Part shown: piece by piece, positions 53,129 to 63,178 of the stretch | How positions within the stretch are numbered: position 1 is the first letter of the stretch | Layout of the letters: every line of letters starts with the position of its first letter | Assembly: GCF_036985505.1 (NCBI RefSeq) | Contig: NZ_BTGQ01000003.1 | Location: forward strand, 310,001 to 374,000 | DNA: 64,000 bases | Direction of reading: 5' to 3' | Source of the DNA: Croceitalea sp947503285 | Lineage (GTDB): Bacteria > Bacteroidota > Bacteroidia > Flavobacteriales > Flavobacteriaceae | Notes under the pieces: generated by a model | The model's input: the letters and a program-made list of their open reading frames with translations, nothing else | Database searches by the model: none | Told to the model about the DNA's origin: nothing | Position numbers and translations under genes: made by a program

Positions 53129-56100
53129 TTATTTTATATACTTGGGCCTTATCATTGTTGAACGTGACCAAAAGATATTCTTGGCCCTTGAGGGATATTA
53201 TATTTAAATGGCGAATGGATTTACCGGTGAAATCCAAACCTAAAATATTGCCCAAAATTACGTCATTTTCAGTTTTTATTATCGCACCGGGAAAAGAGTC
53301 AAAACGACCTTGGTACGGCTTAACACCAAAATAATTTCCGCCAACTAGGATTTCGGCGGAATCGTCACCATCAAAATCATGTTCTAAAAATTCTATAATA
53401 GGAGCGACCTGTAGCTCATTGGAAAAAGGGATAAAACTTAATTTTCCAGCGTCATTTTTAAGATACCCAGATGATAAGGTAGTAACGGTCAAGGTTTCGG
53501 CGTTTGACACTTTTTCAGGATCGAGTATTTCATCAATGGACTTACCCGCAAAAGCGCGATACGAATTGAATTTTTTTCGTAAAAAAATCATTTGGGAACT
53601 TAAATCATCCAATCCGGATATGGGGTAGTATTTTCCATTTTTTTCAATGGTAGTAATGGTTTCCGTTTGTCCGTTGGCATCAAAATCCCCAAATAACAAT
53701 TTCATCGGTCTTTCTTTTGAGGCCTTGAATTTTGAGTTTGTACCCCAATTGCCCAAAAGATAATCGGTATCGCCATCACCATCAATGTCAAAGGGTTGAA
53801 TAGTCTGCCATAGGCCGTTTAAATCCAATTTTTGGGCTTCTTTGAAAGCCCCCTTGTCATTTTTAAAGAATTTAGGTGACATCCATTCCCCGATGATAAT
53901 AAGGTCAGTATTACCATCGCTGTCAAAATCTTCCCAAATCGCATCGGTCACCATACCTGTTTCTGAGGCCCCAAAATCTTTCACTATGGTGAAAACACCA
54001 TTTTCATTTTTCAGCAAAAAGGCTTTGGGTGCTGCCCCAAATTTTCCGGTTATGATATGATTGCCTACAAAAATGTCTAAATCACCATCTTCATCGAAAT
54101 CGAAAGGTTTGATTATTGCCGCATTTTGAAAGTAATCCGGTAAACTCGCTACAACTAGTGTGGTGTCTTTTTGTATATAGTAACTGTCTGATAATGGTTT
54201 TGAATCGCCAAAAAAATCCGCTCCCCCAGAAGCGATAAACAGATCATTTTTAGCATCACCATTAAAATCCGCTACTACTGCGGAAATGTCCTCTTTTATA
54301 GAATCTTTTGCCAAGGTGGCAAGTTTATGCTTGACAAAAATGGAATCCTTTTGTAAATAGACCGCAGACGGAATATATTTAGAACCCCCGAAAAAGATAT
54401 CCTCTTTTCCATCATTATTCAAGTCACCAATCGCAACCGCAGGACCTCTATCGGATGCTTTATAAGGCATTAACTTTTCACGGATAAAATCGGTATAGTT
54501 ATCTTCCCTATGCACAAAATCGATTCCAAGATTGTCTTCTGTTAAGACAAATAGCGGTTTGTTCGTGCTATTGCCCGAATACCTATAGGGTCGTGTGTTA
54601 TCTGGTGAAATACGCAATGTTTGATTGACATCGATGTTGGTCAAGATCTGATAGGTCTTATCGGGCCATACAATCTTCAAAGAATCGATTTGGGTCGTTT
54701 GGGCATAGCCAAAATGTATTATGGGTTCTGATGAGGCTTGAAAACCCCGCGTGGGGAATAGTTCTTTGAATTGCAATCTGCCCTTGTCATATGAATATAC
54801 TTTGGTGCCGATACCAAAGCTGTTCTTGCCTTCAAAGGCAAGAACGATCTTTAAATAATTAGTGGCGTCATCAGTTTTATTTTCAAGGATCGAGGCAAAT
54901 TGGTTCATGTTGTTGGTCACAAGGTCAAGATCCCCATCCCCATCTAAATCTCCATAAGCACTGGCCCCTGAGAGAATGGTATCTTTTTGTATCCATGTGC
55001 CAGACATATCCTCAAAAATGAGATCTTGTCCACCCTTAAAAATATAATTGTGTGTATTGCCCGAAGGCATTAACTGTAAGGCTTTTTGATCGACTAATTT
55101 CGTATTGTCTATCTTTTTTTGGATTTGCTCATTGGAAACGAACTTCACAAAGTCAAGGTCATTGGGCCTCTTTTTGATTCCGTTGGCGACAAACAGGTCT
55201 TGTTCCCCATCTTGATCGTAATCGGCAAATAAGGCACTCCAACTCCAATCAGTTGCGGCAATGCCACTTAAGAGGGCGGTTTCCATATATTTACCGTCAG
55301 GCTGGTTGACGTACAGCATGTTTCTCGTGAACTGATAATGGTACCCAAACTCTTCAATACGTAGCTTTTGAATTTGAACATTGTCGTCACCTTCAGAGGC
55401 TTTTAACACGGTCTCATCTTGAGGTAGCATATCCAAGGATATTAAATCTGGACGCCCGTCATGGTTGATGTCAGCAACGTCACTCCCCATCGAGAAACGA
55501 CTGGTATGCCCGAAGTAGGTTCTCGAACTTTCAGTGAAAGAACCATCGCCGTTGTTCAAATAGTAGTAATCGTCTTCGTGAAAGTCATTACCGATATATA
55601 AATCTGGATACCCATCTAAATTGAAGTCTGAAATTGCCAGTCCTAGTCCATAACTATTGATACCGCCATAAATACCGGCAGATTCGCTCACATCTATGAA
55701 TTTTCCATCATCATTTCGAAGTAGTTTGTCACCGGTCTCATAGGTTCTCTCATTTCTTAAGCTAGCCTTACCGTAAGAGTTTTGGGTATGTACGGCATGA
55801 TTGAGAAGGTACAGATCTAGGTCACCATCCAAATCATAATCAAAAAAGGCTGCATTTGAACTGTAAGAGTCAAAATCCAATCCATATTTCGCCGCACTTT
55901 CGGTAAAGGTATTATCACCGTTGTTAATGTACAGTTCATTGAATCCGTTAAATCCGTTGATGCCCACAACGGCACAAACATAAATATCTAGAAGTCCATC
56001 CCCATTTACATCGGCCATGGTGGTACCTGTGTTCCAAGTACTTTGCCCTTCAATTCCTGCTGTGCTCGATATGTCCTCAAACTGAAGATTGCCCTTATTC

Positions 56101-56357
56101 AGGTATAGTTTGTTTTTTACTTGATTTCCGGTAAAGAAAATATCGGGTAGTGAATCGTTGTTGATATCGCCTATGGCCACCCCACCACCATTATAAAAAT
56201 AGAGGTAATCCAGTATATTGAGTTCATCCGATTCAGTGACAAGGTTATTGAATTCAATACCGGTTTTTGAACTATCAATGGAATGGAACAATCGACTTTG
56301 ATCCGTGCAGCCCATTATGGTAAATGCGAAGAAAAGAATGAAAAGAAGTCTATTCAT
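53121..56357 (-). CDS. FG-GAP/VCBS repeat lipoprotein with ASPIC/UnbV domain (third paralogue)
   Basis: A 1078-residue surface lipoprotein (lipobox IMGC, Cys17). Many Asp-rich FG-GAP units (GDINNDSLPDIFF, DVNGDGLLDIYV, DYDLDGDLDLYLL, DVADINHDGRPDLI, DLDGDGDLDLVTN) are Ca-binding beta-propeller blades. Between about 480 and 565 is an ASPIC/UnbV domain (GIGTKVYSYDKGRL, PTRGFQASSEPIIHFG, DSLKIVWPDKTYQIL). A second propeller fills the C-terminal half. It is a close paralogue of the two upstream genes and is translationally coupled at both ends (8-bp overlaps). I infer a binding or scaffold role at the cell surface beside SusCD. Confidence 0.85.
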   Translation of the reverse strand: MNRLLFILFFAFTIMGCTDQSRLFHSIDSSKTGIEFNNLVTESDELNILDYLYFYNGGGVAIGDINNDSLPDIFFTGNQVKNKLYLNKGNLQFEDISSTAGIEGQSTWNTGTTMADVNGDGLLDIYVCAVVGINGFNGFNELYINNGDNTFTESAAKYGLDFDSYSSNAAFFDYDLDGDLDLYLLNHAVHTQNSYGKASLRNERTYETGDKLLRNDDGKFIDVSESAGIYGGINSYGLGLAISDFNLDGYPDLYIGNDFHEDDYYYLNNGDGSFTESSRTYFGHTSRFSMGSDVADINHDGRPDLISLDMLPQDETVLKASEGDDNVQIQKLRIEEFGYHYQFTRNMLYVNQPDGKYMETALLSGIAATDWSWSALFADYDQDGEQDLFVANGIKKRPNDLDFVKFVSNEQIQKKIDNTKLVDQKALQLMPSGNTHNYIFKGGQDLIFEDMSGTWIQKDTILSGASAYGDLDGDGDLDLVTNNMNQFASILENKTDDATNYLKIVLAFEGKNSFGIGTKVYSYDKGRLQFKELFPTRGFQASSEPIIHFGYAQTTQIDSLKIVWPDKTYQILTNIDVNQTLRISPDNTRPYRYSGNSTNKPLFVLTEDNLGIDFVHREDNYTDFIREKLMPYKASDRGPAVAIGDLNNDGKEDIFFGGSKYIPSAVYLQKDSIFVKHKLATLAKDSIKEDISAVVADFNGDAKNDLFIASGGADFFGDSKPLSDSYYIQKDTTLVVASLPDYFQNAAIIKPFDFDEDGDLDIFVGNHIITGKFGAAPKAFLLKNENGVFTIVKDFGASETGMVTDAIWEDFDSDGNTDLIIIGEWMSPKFFKNDKGAFKEAQKLDLNGLWQTIQPFDIDGDGDTDYLLGNWGTNSKFKASKERPMKLLFGDFDANGQTETITTIEKNGKYYPISGLDDLSSQMIFLRKKFNSYRAFAGKSIDEILDPEKVSNAETLTVTTLSSGYLKNDAGKLSFIPFSNELQVAPIIEFLEHDFDGDDSAEILVGGNYFGVKPYQGRFDSFPGAIIKTENDVILGNILGLDFTGKSIRHLNIISLKGQEYLLVTFNNDKAQVYKIND

Positions 56358-59300
56358 TTACTGTAAAAATCTTGGGTTTCTCATCATTTATTGCAGCTAT
56401 GATAAAGGTTTTTCCTTTTTTGTCTTTAAACTGTTTAAGATACTTGACTTCTTCTTTAATGGAAAAACCACTCTTATTATAATCTTGCCACTCAAAACCT
56501 AGTTTTCCGTCTCCTAAAAGTACATTGCCATAACTGGCATCAACCCTTGAGAACTGGGGTTTGAACTCAAAATTGTTGCCTGCCATGATCAAGTCTAGAT
56601 TACCATCGTTATTGATGTCTGAACAAGTAATATCGCATACACACGAGAGCTGCACTCTAGAAGGCAATTCTTTAATTGTGAATTTGCCACCACCTTCATT
56701 GATTGCTATTACTGATTTTGAAATACGTGATTCTTTTACTATGGCGTTATCCATAGCCTCTTTTGAAAAAAGCTCATGTATCGTTCTGCGGGCATAATCA
56801 GAGGCTTTTAGATTTTCCTTCTTTAACGAAACAATTTGCTCCGTTAGCTCCTTTTTTTGGTGTATGGGATAATCTCCTCCTTCAAAATTCTGTGTCACAA
56901 TTTGTTCTAATGTGCCATTGCCATCAAAATCATTGATGTACATTTTCATAGGATGGCCCTCTCTTGGTTGGTAGTGTAAATTCAAACCCATATTTCCTAA
57001 AATAAGGTCTTTATCACCGTCATTGTCTAAATCAACTGCCTCAACGGTGTTCCACCACCCATGTAAACTGTCTAAATTTGTTTTCAATTTTGTCAGCCTA
57101 CGACCTGTGTTTTTGTAAATTTTCGGGGTGTCCCATTCGGCGGTTATGATAAGATCTTCTTTGCCATCACCGTCAATATCGGCCCAAGTGGAATGTGTGA
57201 CCATACCGGCATCTTTGAGTTCGTAGCCCAATCTTTCCGTAGCATCTGTAAAGGTACCATCACCTTGATTCTCCAATAGTAAATGATCCGGTGATATGCC
57301 ATAAACACTAACCACACTTCTTGAGCCAATAAACACATCCACATCACCATCACCATCAAAATCATTGGTAGCTATGGTAGCCATATTTTTAAAGGTAGAA
57401 GGAAGTTCGTTCGGTGATTTCGTGAAATTTCCTTTTCCATCATTCAAATAAAGTCTTGGGCTGTAAGTACGTTGTAAATTATAGTTGTTCCCCCCCGAAG
57501 CAACCATTAAGTCTTGATCACCATCTTGATCTGCGTCAAAGAAAGCAGCGGCAACATCTTCAAAAGACTTGTCTTTTTCAAAGGCCTTGATCTTTTTCGG
57601 GGCCACTCTACCATTACCGCTATGGGTATATAATGTTGCCGATTGGTTCTCGGCACCTCCAATGAAGAAATCCTCATGACCATCACCATTCACATCTGCA
57701 ATTGCCAATGAGGGCCCCTCTTGTGAGAGTTTTTTATAGATTAAGCCCTCGTAATCGAAATCATTGTAATTATTTTCATCATGGGCTATTAATGATGATG
57801 CGTTTACTTCTTTCAAATACGCTTCGTTGCCGCCCGGTTTTGACACAATGTACATGTCATTTGCATCCTCCCAATTTAAGGTCAGGGTTTGATTTGCATT
57901 TAGATTTTCCAGTTTTTGGGTTGCGTCGTCAGGCCAAATGACTCGAATGGAATCCAGTTGTTTGATTTGTCCTAAACCCACCGTCATATCATATTCCATT
58001 GAAGATTGAAACCCCCGTGAAGGTATGAGTTCTTGGTTAATGATGTTGTCGTCAAAATAGAATTTGACCAATGCACCGATACCAAAAGGATTCTTATCCT
58101 TACCCTTAAATTGTACTTTGATGTAGTTGTTTTCTTCAAACTCATTGGTATTGTTTCGGTACACAAAAGTTTCGGTATTTACATTGTTTATGATCAAGTC
58201 GAGATCCCCATCATTGTCTAAATCCCCATAGGCTGCGCCATTTGAACGTGTGGGTAGGTCAAACCCCCATTCTACATTGGCATTTTTAAATGTAATATCA
58301 CCATTGTTTTTATAGGCGTAATTATGTTGGGGCTTTATGGGCATTTTATTGATTATCGAATCAATGGATTCTTTTCTACCGGTCAATGCCATTTTTTGGA
58401 TAATCTCATTGGCGAAAAAATCGACGAAGTCTAAATCGGTCAAGTCATGGTTGATGCCATTGGTTACGAAAATATCTTTCAGTCCGTCATTATCCATGTC
58501 GAACATGAGTCCGGCCCAGCTCCAATCGGTGGCGTGAACCCCGCTATAATAAGCGATTTCAGAAAAAGTACCGTTGCCGTTGTTGAGTTGTAAGGTATTT
58601 TGAATGTATTGTTGGTAAAAATCTTTTTCCCTTTTTAGGTCAAAAACATTGTAACCCTCAAATTCCATAACCGATTTCACCCTTTCATCTGGTTCAGGAA
58701 GCATATCGGTTATAAAGATATCATTATGGCCATCGTTATTGATGTCGGCAATATCGATACCCATGGCAGAGAGGCTTAGATGCGAAGTGTAGTTTTTGAT
58801 TTCTTCGGTGAAAGTACCATCTTTTTGGTTGATGTATAAATAATCACGCTCGTAGAAGTCGTTGGAGACATAAATGTCTGGGTATCGGTCATTGTTAATG
58901 TCGGTCACTAAAACCCCGAGGCCAAAACCGATAAGGCTTCCATAGATACCGGCATCTTCACTTACATCGACAAATTTTCCATCATCATTACGTAAAAGCA
59001 TATCACCAACGCCCCTAAAAATGTGGGGTACCCCCTCCCAATCTTGGGCCCGTACCTCACGTTGTTCCGCATAACCAAGGCTACTGACGGGGATATTACT
59101 GTTATTTAGAATATAGGCATCAAGGTCGCCATCTTTATCATAGTCAAAGAACGAAGCATGGGTTGAAAAACCTGTTTTCGCAAGGTTGTACTCACTGGCC
59201 TTTTCAGTAAACGTAAGATTCCCATTGTTGATGTATAGATCATTGTCGTGATTGTTTCCTTCAAGATTACCAGCGTTACTGACATAAATATCCAATAGAC

Positions 59301-59691
59301 CATCGGCGTTGACATCAACCATAACCACACCTGTCGACCATGGCTTGTTACCAGATACGCCGGCTTTTTCCGATATGTCCTCAAACTTGAAATCCCCTTT
59401 GTTGAGGTAGAGTTTATTAGGTTCCATATTACCGGTCAGGTAAATGTCGGAAAGGCCATCATTATTGATATCGCCTATGGCCACTCCACCACCATTATAG
59501 AAATTTCGGTATTTGAAAATATTGAAGTTTTTCTGATTCTCCACTTTATTGACAAAATCCACCCCGGTCTCGGTAGGTTTAAGCAAGGTGAATAGGGTAG
59601 CTTCCACTTCAGGTTTTTTATCTATCACCTCTTTTTTACAGGCATTTAGAAAAATAAGGAACAATCCTAAAATCAATAATCTCATTTTCAT
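56350..59691 (-). CDS. FG-GAP/VCBS repeat lipoprotein with ASPIC/UnbV domain (second paralogue)
   Basis: A 1113-residue lipoprotein (lipobox LNAC, Cys18). The opening FRNFYNGGGVAIGDINNDGLSDIYLTGN is repeated almost exactly in both neighbours. About a dozen DxDxDG blades follow (DVNADGLLDIYV, DYDKDGDLDAYIL, DIADINNDGHNDIFI, DLDNDGDLDLIIN). The ASPIC/UnbV domain (GIGALVKFYFDDN, SRGFQSSMEYDMTVGLG, DSIRVIWPDDATQKL) lies at about 490-585. The C-terminal half is a second propeller. Its start overlaps the previous gene by 4 bp (ATGA) and its end overlaps the next by 8 bp. A cytosine run of seven is at 57490-57496. Confidence 0.85.
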   Translation of the reverse strand: MKMRLLILGLFLIFLNACKKEVIDKKPEVEATLFTLLKPTETGVDFVNKVENQKNFNIFKYRNFYNGGGVAIGDINNDGLSDIYLTGNMEPNKLYLNKGDFKFEDISEKAGVSGNKPWSTGVVMVDVNADGLLDIYVSNAGNLEGNNHDNDLYINNGNLTFTEKASEYNLAKTGFSTHASFFDYDKDGDLDAYILNNSNIPVSSLGYAEQREVRAQDWEGVPHIFRGVGDMLLRNDDGKFVDVSEDAGIYGSLIGFGLGVLVTDINNDRYPDIYVSNDFYERDYLYINQKDGTFTEEIKNYTSHLSLSAMGIDIADINNDGHNDIFITDMLPEPDERVKSVMEFEGYNVFDLKREKDFYQQYIQNTLQLNNGNGTFSEIAYYSGVHATDWSWAGLMFDMDNDGLKDIFVTNGINHDLTDLDFVDFFANEIIQKMALTGRKESIDSIINKMPIKPQHNYAYKNNGDITFKNANVEWGFDLPTRSNGAAYGDLDNDGDLDLIINNVNTETFVYRNNTNEFEENNYIKVQFKGKDKNPFGIGALVKFYFDDNIINQELIPSRGFQSSMEYDMTVGLGQIKQLDSIRVIWPDDATQKLENLNANQTLTLNWEDANDMYIVSKPGGNEAYLKEVNASSLIAHDENNYNDFDYEGLIYKKLSQEGPSLAIADVNGDGHEDFFIGGAENQSATLYTHSGNGRVAPKKIKAFEKDKSFEDVAAAFFDADQDGDQDLMVASGGNNYNLQRTYSPRLYLNDGKGNFTKSPNELPSTFKNMATIATNDFDGDGDVDVFIGSRSVVSVYGISPDHLLLENQGDGTFTDATERLGYELKDAGMVTHSTWADIDGDGKEDLIITAEWDTPKIYKNTGRRLTKLKTNLDSLHGWWNTVEAVDLDNDGDKDLILGNMGLNLHYQPREGHPMKMYINDFDGNGTLEQIVTQNFEGGDYPIHQKKELTEQIVSLKKENLKASDYARRTIHELFSKEAMDNAIVKESRISKSVIAINEGGGKFTIKELPSRVQLSCVCDITCSDINNDGNLDLIMAGNNFEFKPQFSRVDASYGNVLLGDGKLGFEWQDYNKSGFSIKEEVKYLKQFKDKKGKTFIIAAINDEKPKIFTVNE

Positions 59692-62600
59692 TTGTCTTGA
59701 TTCTTTTTAGCTATAAACAAAGGAGCTTTGTTGTTTCTTCCAATCACATACCGTTCTTGATTGTTTACTTTGATTTTCTGTATGTTTCTTGACGCCCCTT
59801 CAATATGCAACGATGGATTTTTCTGCCAGAAAAACCCGCCATTTTTATCATTTTGCAAAATTACTCCACGTAGCGCATCTAATCTACCCAACTGGGTACT
59901 TATTTCATAATCATTGCCAATAATTAACAAGTCTTTATAGCCATCTGAATTTACGTCATCAAATAGCATATCGCGTACAGTTGACGATTGGGCAATTCTT
60001 GGGAAGTTGTGTTTAGCGAATTTTCCATCTCCGGTATTTTCGAAGTAACTGCTCTCTAAAAGATAGACTTTCTTTTGTTGCGCGTTATCAAGCTCTTTTT
60101 GACCAAATAATTCTGGTACGGATGCCTTTGCGAAGCTTTTGTAAGACAGAAACTTTTTGTTGAGGTAGGGCATTTGTTTTACCAATTCATCTTTTGAGGC
60201 AAATGGTGTTTCCGTTTGGTCATGAAAATACGTTACCAGGGGTTCTACAGATCCATTTTGATCAAAATCTGCGAGATATAAGGTAATAGGATATTCATTA
60301 TTGGCTTTAAATTTTGTATTCAGCCCCCAATTACCGCAAAAAATATCCAAATCCCCATCATTGTCATAATCATTTACGGCAATGCTATTCCACCAGCCGT
60401 GGGTCTTCGAAAGACTTTGGCCGTTTTGCAGCTCAAAGGTGGAACCTTTGTTCAAGAAAATGGAGATTGGCATCCAATGCCCGACGACCATAAAATCCGT
60501 CAAACCATCTTGGTCCACATCTGCAACCACAATATCTTTGACATTGCCAATATATTCAAAATCAGGGGCAACGCGATTAGTAACATCCAAAAACCCATCT
60601 TTTCCATTGTTTTGAAAGATGAATTGTTTTGGCGTAACGCCATATTTGGATGGTTGTTGGTCTGCCGTTATAATGATGTCATTGTCATTATCATTATCAT
60701 AATCAAGGGCTACAACTTTAGAGGCATTTAAGGAAATTCCTGAAAACATACCGTCTTTTCTAAATAGCACTCCACTCTCGTTTTTATAAAATCGGGGTTG
60801 TAGCGGTTTCCCGTTTAGAAATTCATTTCCTCCACTAACCACCAGCAAATCTAGATCACCATCGTTGTCTGAATCAAAAAAAAGACTTTCAACATCTTCG
60901 TTGATGGCATCTTCATTAAAAAGGTCTTGTTGACTTAAAGAAAAGTTCCCACCTTCTCTTTGAATATATAGCGATGAAGCTTGTCTTTTTGCCCCATTTA
61001 TAAAAATATCATCGAGACCGTCATCGTTGATATCGGCAATCGCTATTCCCGGACCCTCGTTGGAAGCGGCGAAGGGGATTAAAGGTTGTCTATCAAAATC
61101 TAAAGAGACGGCCTCTTTATGGACGAAGTTCAATACGGAATCAATTCTTTGAAATTGGGTATAGTGTGTTGAATTGTCATCTTGTTCCACGTCAATGGCA
61201 TTTTTTTGTGATAGTTTTAATATGGTATTTGCCTTAACCGATGTCAGGGTTTGGTAGGTTCTATTCGGCCATATGACTTTAAGGCTATCCAAAATACTAT
61301 CTTTTCCTAAACCGAAGTAAATCCTATTATCCTTGGCGGAGAGATATCCTTTCGTTGTAAAGTGCTCCCTTACCTGTAGTTTTGAGTCTTGATAAGCTAT
61401 CAGTTTACTACCTACACCGAAGGGATTATTTTGTTTGCCTTCAAGCATAACGGTAAGTGAATAATTTTCATTTGAGGTATTCTCAAGAATATAAGCAGGT
61501 TCGTTTATGTTGTTTACAATGATATCTAGATCGCCATCATTGTCCAGGTCTGAATAGGTGCAACCATTGCTAAAGGATGGATTACCATCAAGCCATGCTT
61601 CACTTGTATCCGAAAAAGTGAGGTCTCCATTGTTTCTGAAAAAATAATTAGGTGCTTTTTTGATTGGAAGCTCATTTACCAAGGGCATATCACTTGAGGT
61701 CATACCAGAGTCGATACGCCTTTGGATATTTTCATTGGCTATGAAATTCATATAATCCATATCATTGGTGGCTCCCTTGATTCCATTTGAAATGTAGGCG
61801 TCGTTGTAACCGTCATTATCAAAATCCGCTATGAGTGCACCCCACGACCATTCTGTAGCAGCGATGCCGCTAAGATTGCCAATTTGGGCAAAATTGGCAT
61901 CCCCTAAGTTGAGGTGTAATGTATTTTGCATGTACTGTGGTGCAAAACCTTGATTAAGGTATTGGCGATATATAGGGTAAGGGTATTCCAACCCTGAGGT
62001 TTTATAGGTTTCTAGGTTTTCTGGCAACATGTCAAGTGAAACAATGTCCATTTGTCCATCATTATTGATGTCTGCAATGTCATTTCCCATTGAAAAGTGG
62101 GAGGTGTTTCCTAGTTTTTCATCATTTTCAGAGATAATTTCACGAAACGTGCCATTTTTTTGGTTGATGTAGAGGTAATCATTTTCAAAAAAATCGTTTC
62201 CCACATAAATATCCGGATAACCGTCGTTATTTAGATCGCTGATGGATAAATCCAATCCATAACCGGATTTACCTTGATAGATTCCGGCTTGGGAACTCAC
62301 ATCATTGAAATAACCGTTTACATTTTCGTATATGCGGTCACCTGATAGGGAATCCACTTTTTTGCGTAACACTCCGCGGCCGTAATTTCTATTTGGGTGT
62401 ACCGAGTGGTTGAGCAGGTACATATCGAGATCTCCATCAAGGTCAAAATCAAAAAAGGCAGATTGCGTTGAAAGTCCTTCAAAGTCCAATCCATAATCTT
62501 TTGCACTTTCTTTAAAGGTAGGTATGCCGTTTGCGTTGATACCTTGATTGATGTATAATTTGTTTTGGCCTTTTAGATTACGATATCCCGCAGCCTGACA

Positions 62601-62993
62601 GACGTAAATATCCAACAAACCGTCATTATTGATATCTACTTGGGTAGCACCGGTATTCCAACCATCGGAGGACATCAAGTTGGACTCTGCCGTAACGTTG
62701 ACGAACTGAAACTTGCCTTTGTTTAAATAGAGTTGATTTGGTATTTGATTACCTACGAAATAGATATCCACTAAAGAATCATTGTTAAAGTCTGCGGTAA
62801 CTACACCGGCACCATTATAGTAATAGAGGTAATTGAGGATGTTGAGTTCTGGCGAATCTAGAAGGGTGTTCGAAAAGGTAATGGTGGTTTGTGTGGATGG
62901 TACTTTGACAAACTTTCTTTCGGACTTGGAACTACAAGAAAATAAAAGGCTTAAAAAGCCAAATAGTATGATAATCCGTCGCATGGTTCTCAT
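59688..62993 (-). CDS. FG-GAP/VCBS repeat lipoprotein with ASPIC/UnbV domain (first paralogue)
   Basis: A 1101-residue lipoprotein (lipobox LLFSC). It has the same plan as the two following genes: YYNGAGVVTADFNNDSLVDIYFVGN opening, calcium-type blades (DINNDGLLDIYV, DFDLDGDLDMYLL, DIADINNDGQMDIVS), an ASPIC/UnbV domain (FGVGSKLIAYQDSKL, TKGYLSAKDNRIYFG, DSLKVIWPNRTYQTL) and a C-terminal propeller with an unusual DYDNDNDNDIII run. ATG 62993 or 62984 both give the signal peptide; an ATG at 63125 lies in the terminator region and is rejected. It is the first gene after the SusD terminator, so the operon promoter lies at about 63000-63125. Confidence 0.85.
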   Translation of the reverse strand: MRTMRRIIILFGFLSLLFSCSSKSERKFVKVPSTQTTITFSNTLLDSPELNILNYLYYYNGAGVVTADFNNDSLVDIYFVGNQIPNQLYLNKGKFQFVNVTAESNLMSSDGWNTGATQVDINNDGLLDIYVCQAAGYRNLKGQNKLYINQGINANGIPTFKESAKDYGLDFEGLSTQSAFFDFDLDGDLDMYLLNHSVHPNRNYGRGVLRKKVDSLSGDRIYENVNGYFNDVSSQAGIYQGKSGYGLDLSISDLNNDGYPDIYVGNDFFENDYLYINQKNGTFREIISENDEKLGNTSHFSMGNDIADINNDGQMDIVSLDMLPENLETYKTSGLEYPYPIYRQYLNQGFAPQYMQNTLHLNLGDANFAQIGNLSGIAATEWSWGALIADFDNDGYNDAYISNGIKGATNDMDYMNFIANENIQRRIDSGMTSSDMPLVNELPIKKAPNYFFRNNGDLTFSDTSEAWLDGNPSFSNGCTYSDLDNDGDLDIIVNNINEPAYILENTSNENYSLTVMLEGKQNNPFGVGSKLIAYQDSKLQVREHFTTKGYLSAKDNRIYFGLGKDSILDSLKVIWPNRTYQTLTSVKANTILKLSQKNAIDVEQDDNSTHYTQFQRIDSVLNFVHKEAVSLDFDRQPLIPFAASNEGPGIAIADINDDGLDDIFINGAKRQASSLYIQREGGNFSLSQQDLFNEDAINEDVESLFFDSDNDGDLDLLVVSGGNEFLNGKPLQPRFYKNESGVLFRKDGMFSGISLNASKVVALDYDNDNDNDIIITADQQPSKYGVTPKQFIFQNNGKDGFLDVTNRVAPDFEYIGNVKDIVVADVDQDGLTDFMVVGHWMPISIFLNKGSTFELQNGQSLSKTHGWWNSIAVNDYDNDGDLDIFCGNWGLNTKFKANNEYPITLYLADFDQNGSVEPLVTYFHDQTETPFASKDELVKQMPYLNKKFLSYKSFAKASVPELFGQKELDNAQQKKVYLLESSYFENTGDGKFAKHNFPRIAQSSTVRDMLFDDVNSDGYKDLLIIGNDYEISTQLGRLDALRGVILQNDKNGGFFWQKNPSLHIEGASRNIQKIKVNNQERYVIGRNNKAPLFIAKKNQDK

Positions 62994-63130
62994 CGTCAAA
63001 ATAGGGCGCCAATATAAGTAATCTAAATAAAAGTATAAAGAATTACAATAGTCCAAATATGTTACATTAAGATGTGTTAAAGGCCAATGGTTGCGTAGGA
63101 TATTTACAATGCTATTTTGAAACATAAAAA

Positions 63131-63156
63131 AACCCTGACTTTTTAAAGTCAGGGTT
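63131..63156. terminator. Terminator between susD and the FG-GAP operon
   Basis: A perfect 12-bp stem (AACCCTGACTTT / AAAGTCAGGGTT) with a 2-base loop. It is flanked by A-rich sequence at 63125-63130 and T-rich sequence at 63157-63165. For minus-strand susD it sits 23 bp after the stop. It may be leaky, giving a smaller dose of the downstream operon. Confidence 0.93.
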
Positions 63157-63178
63157 TTTATTTTATCCTCAAACTTGA

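Noticed and set aside
60399..60731. Plus-strand open frame over an FG-GAP gene
   Set aside because: Antisense shadow; the low-complexity tail mirrors the DNDNDND codons of the real gene.
62994..63125. Longer N-terminus of the first FG-GAP protein
   Set aside because: The extension lies in the promoter/terminator spacer and masks the lipobox.
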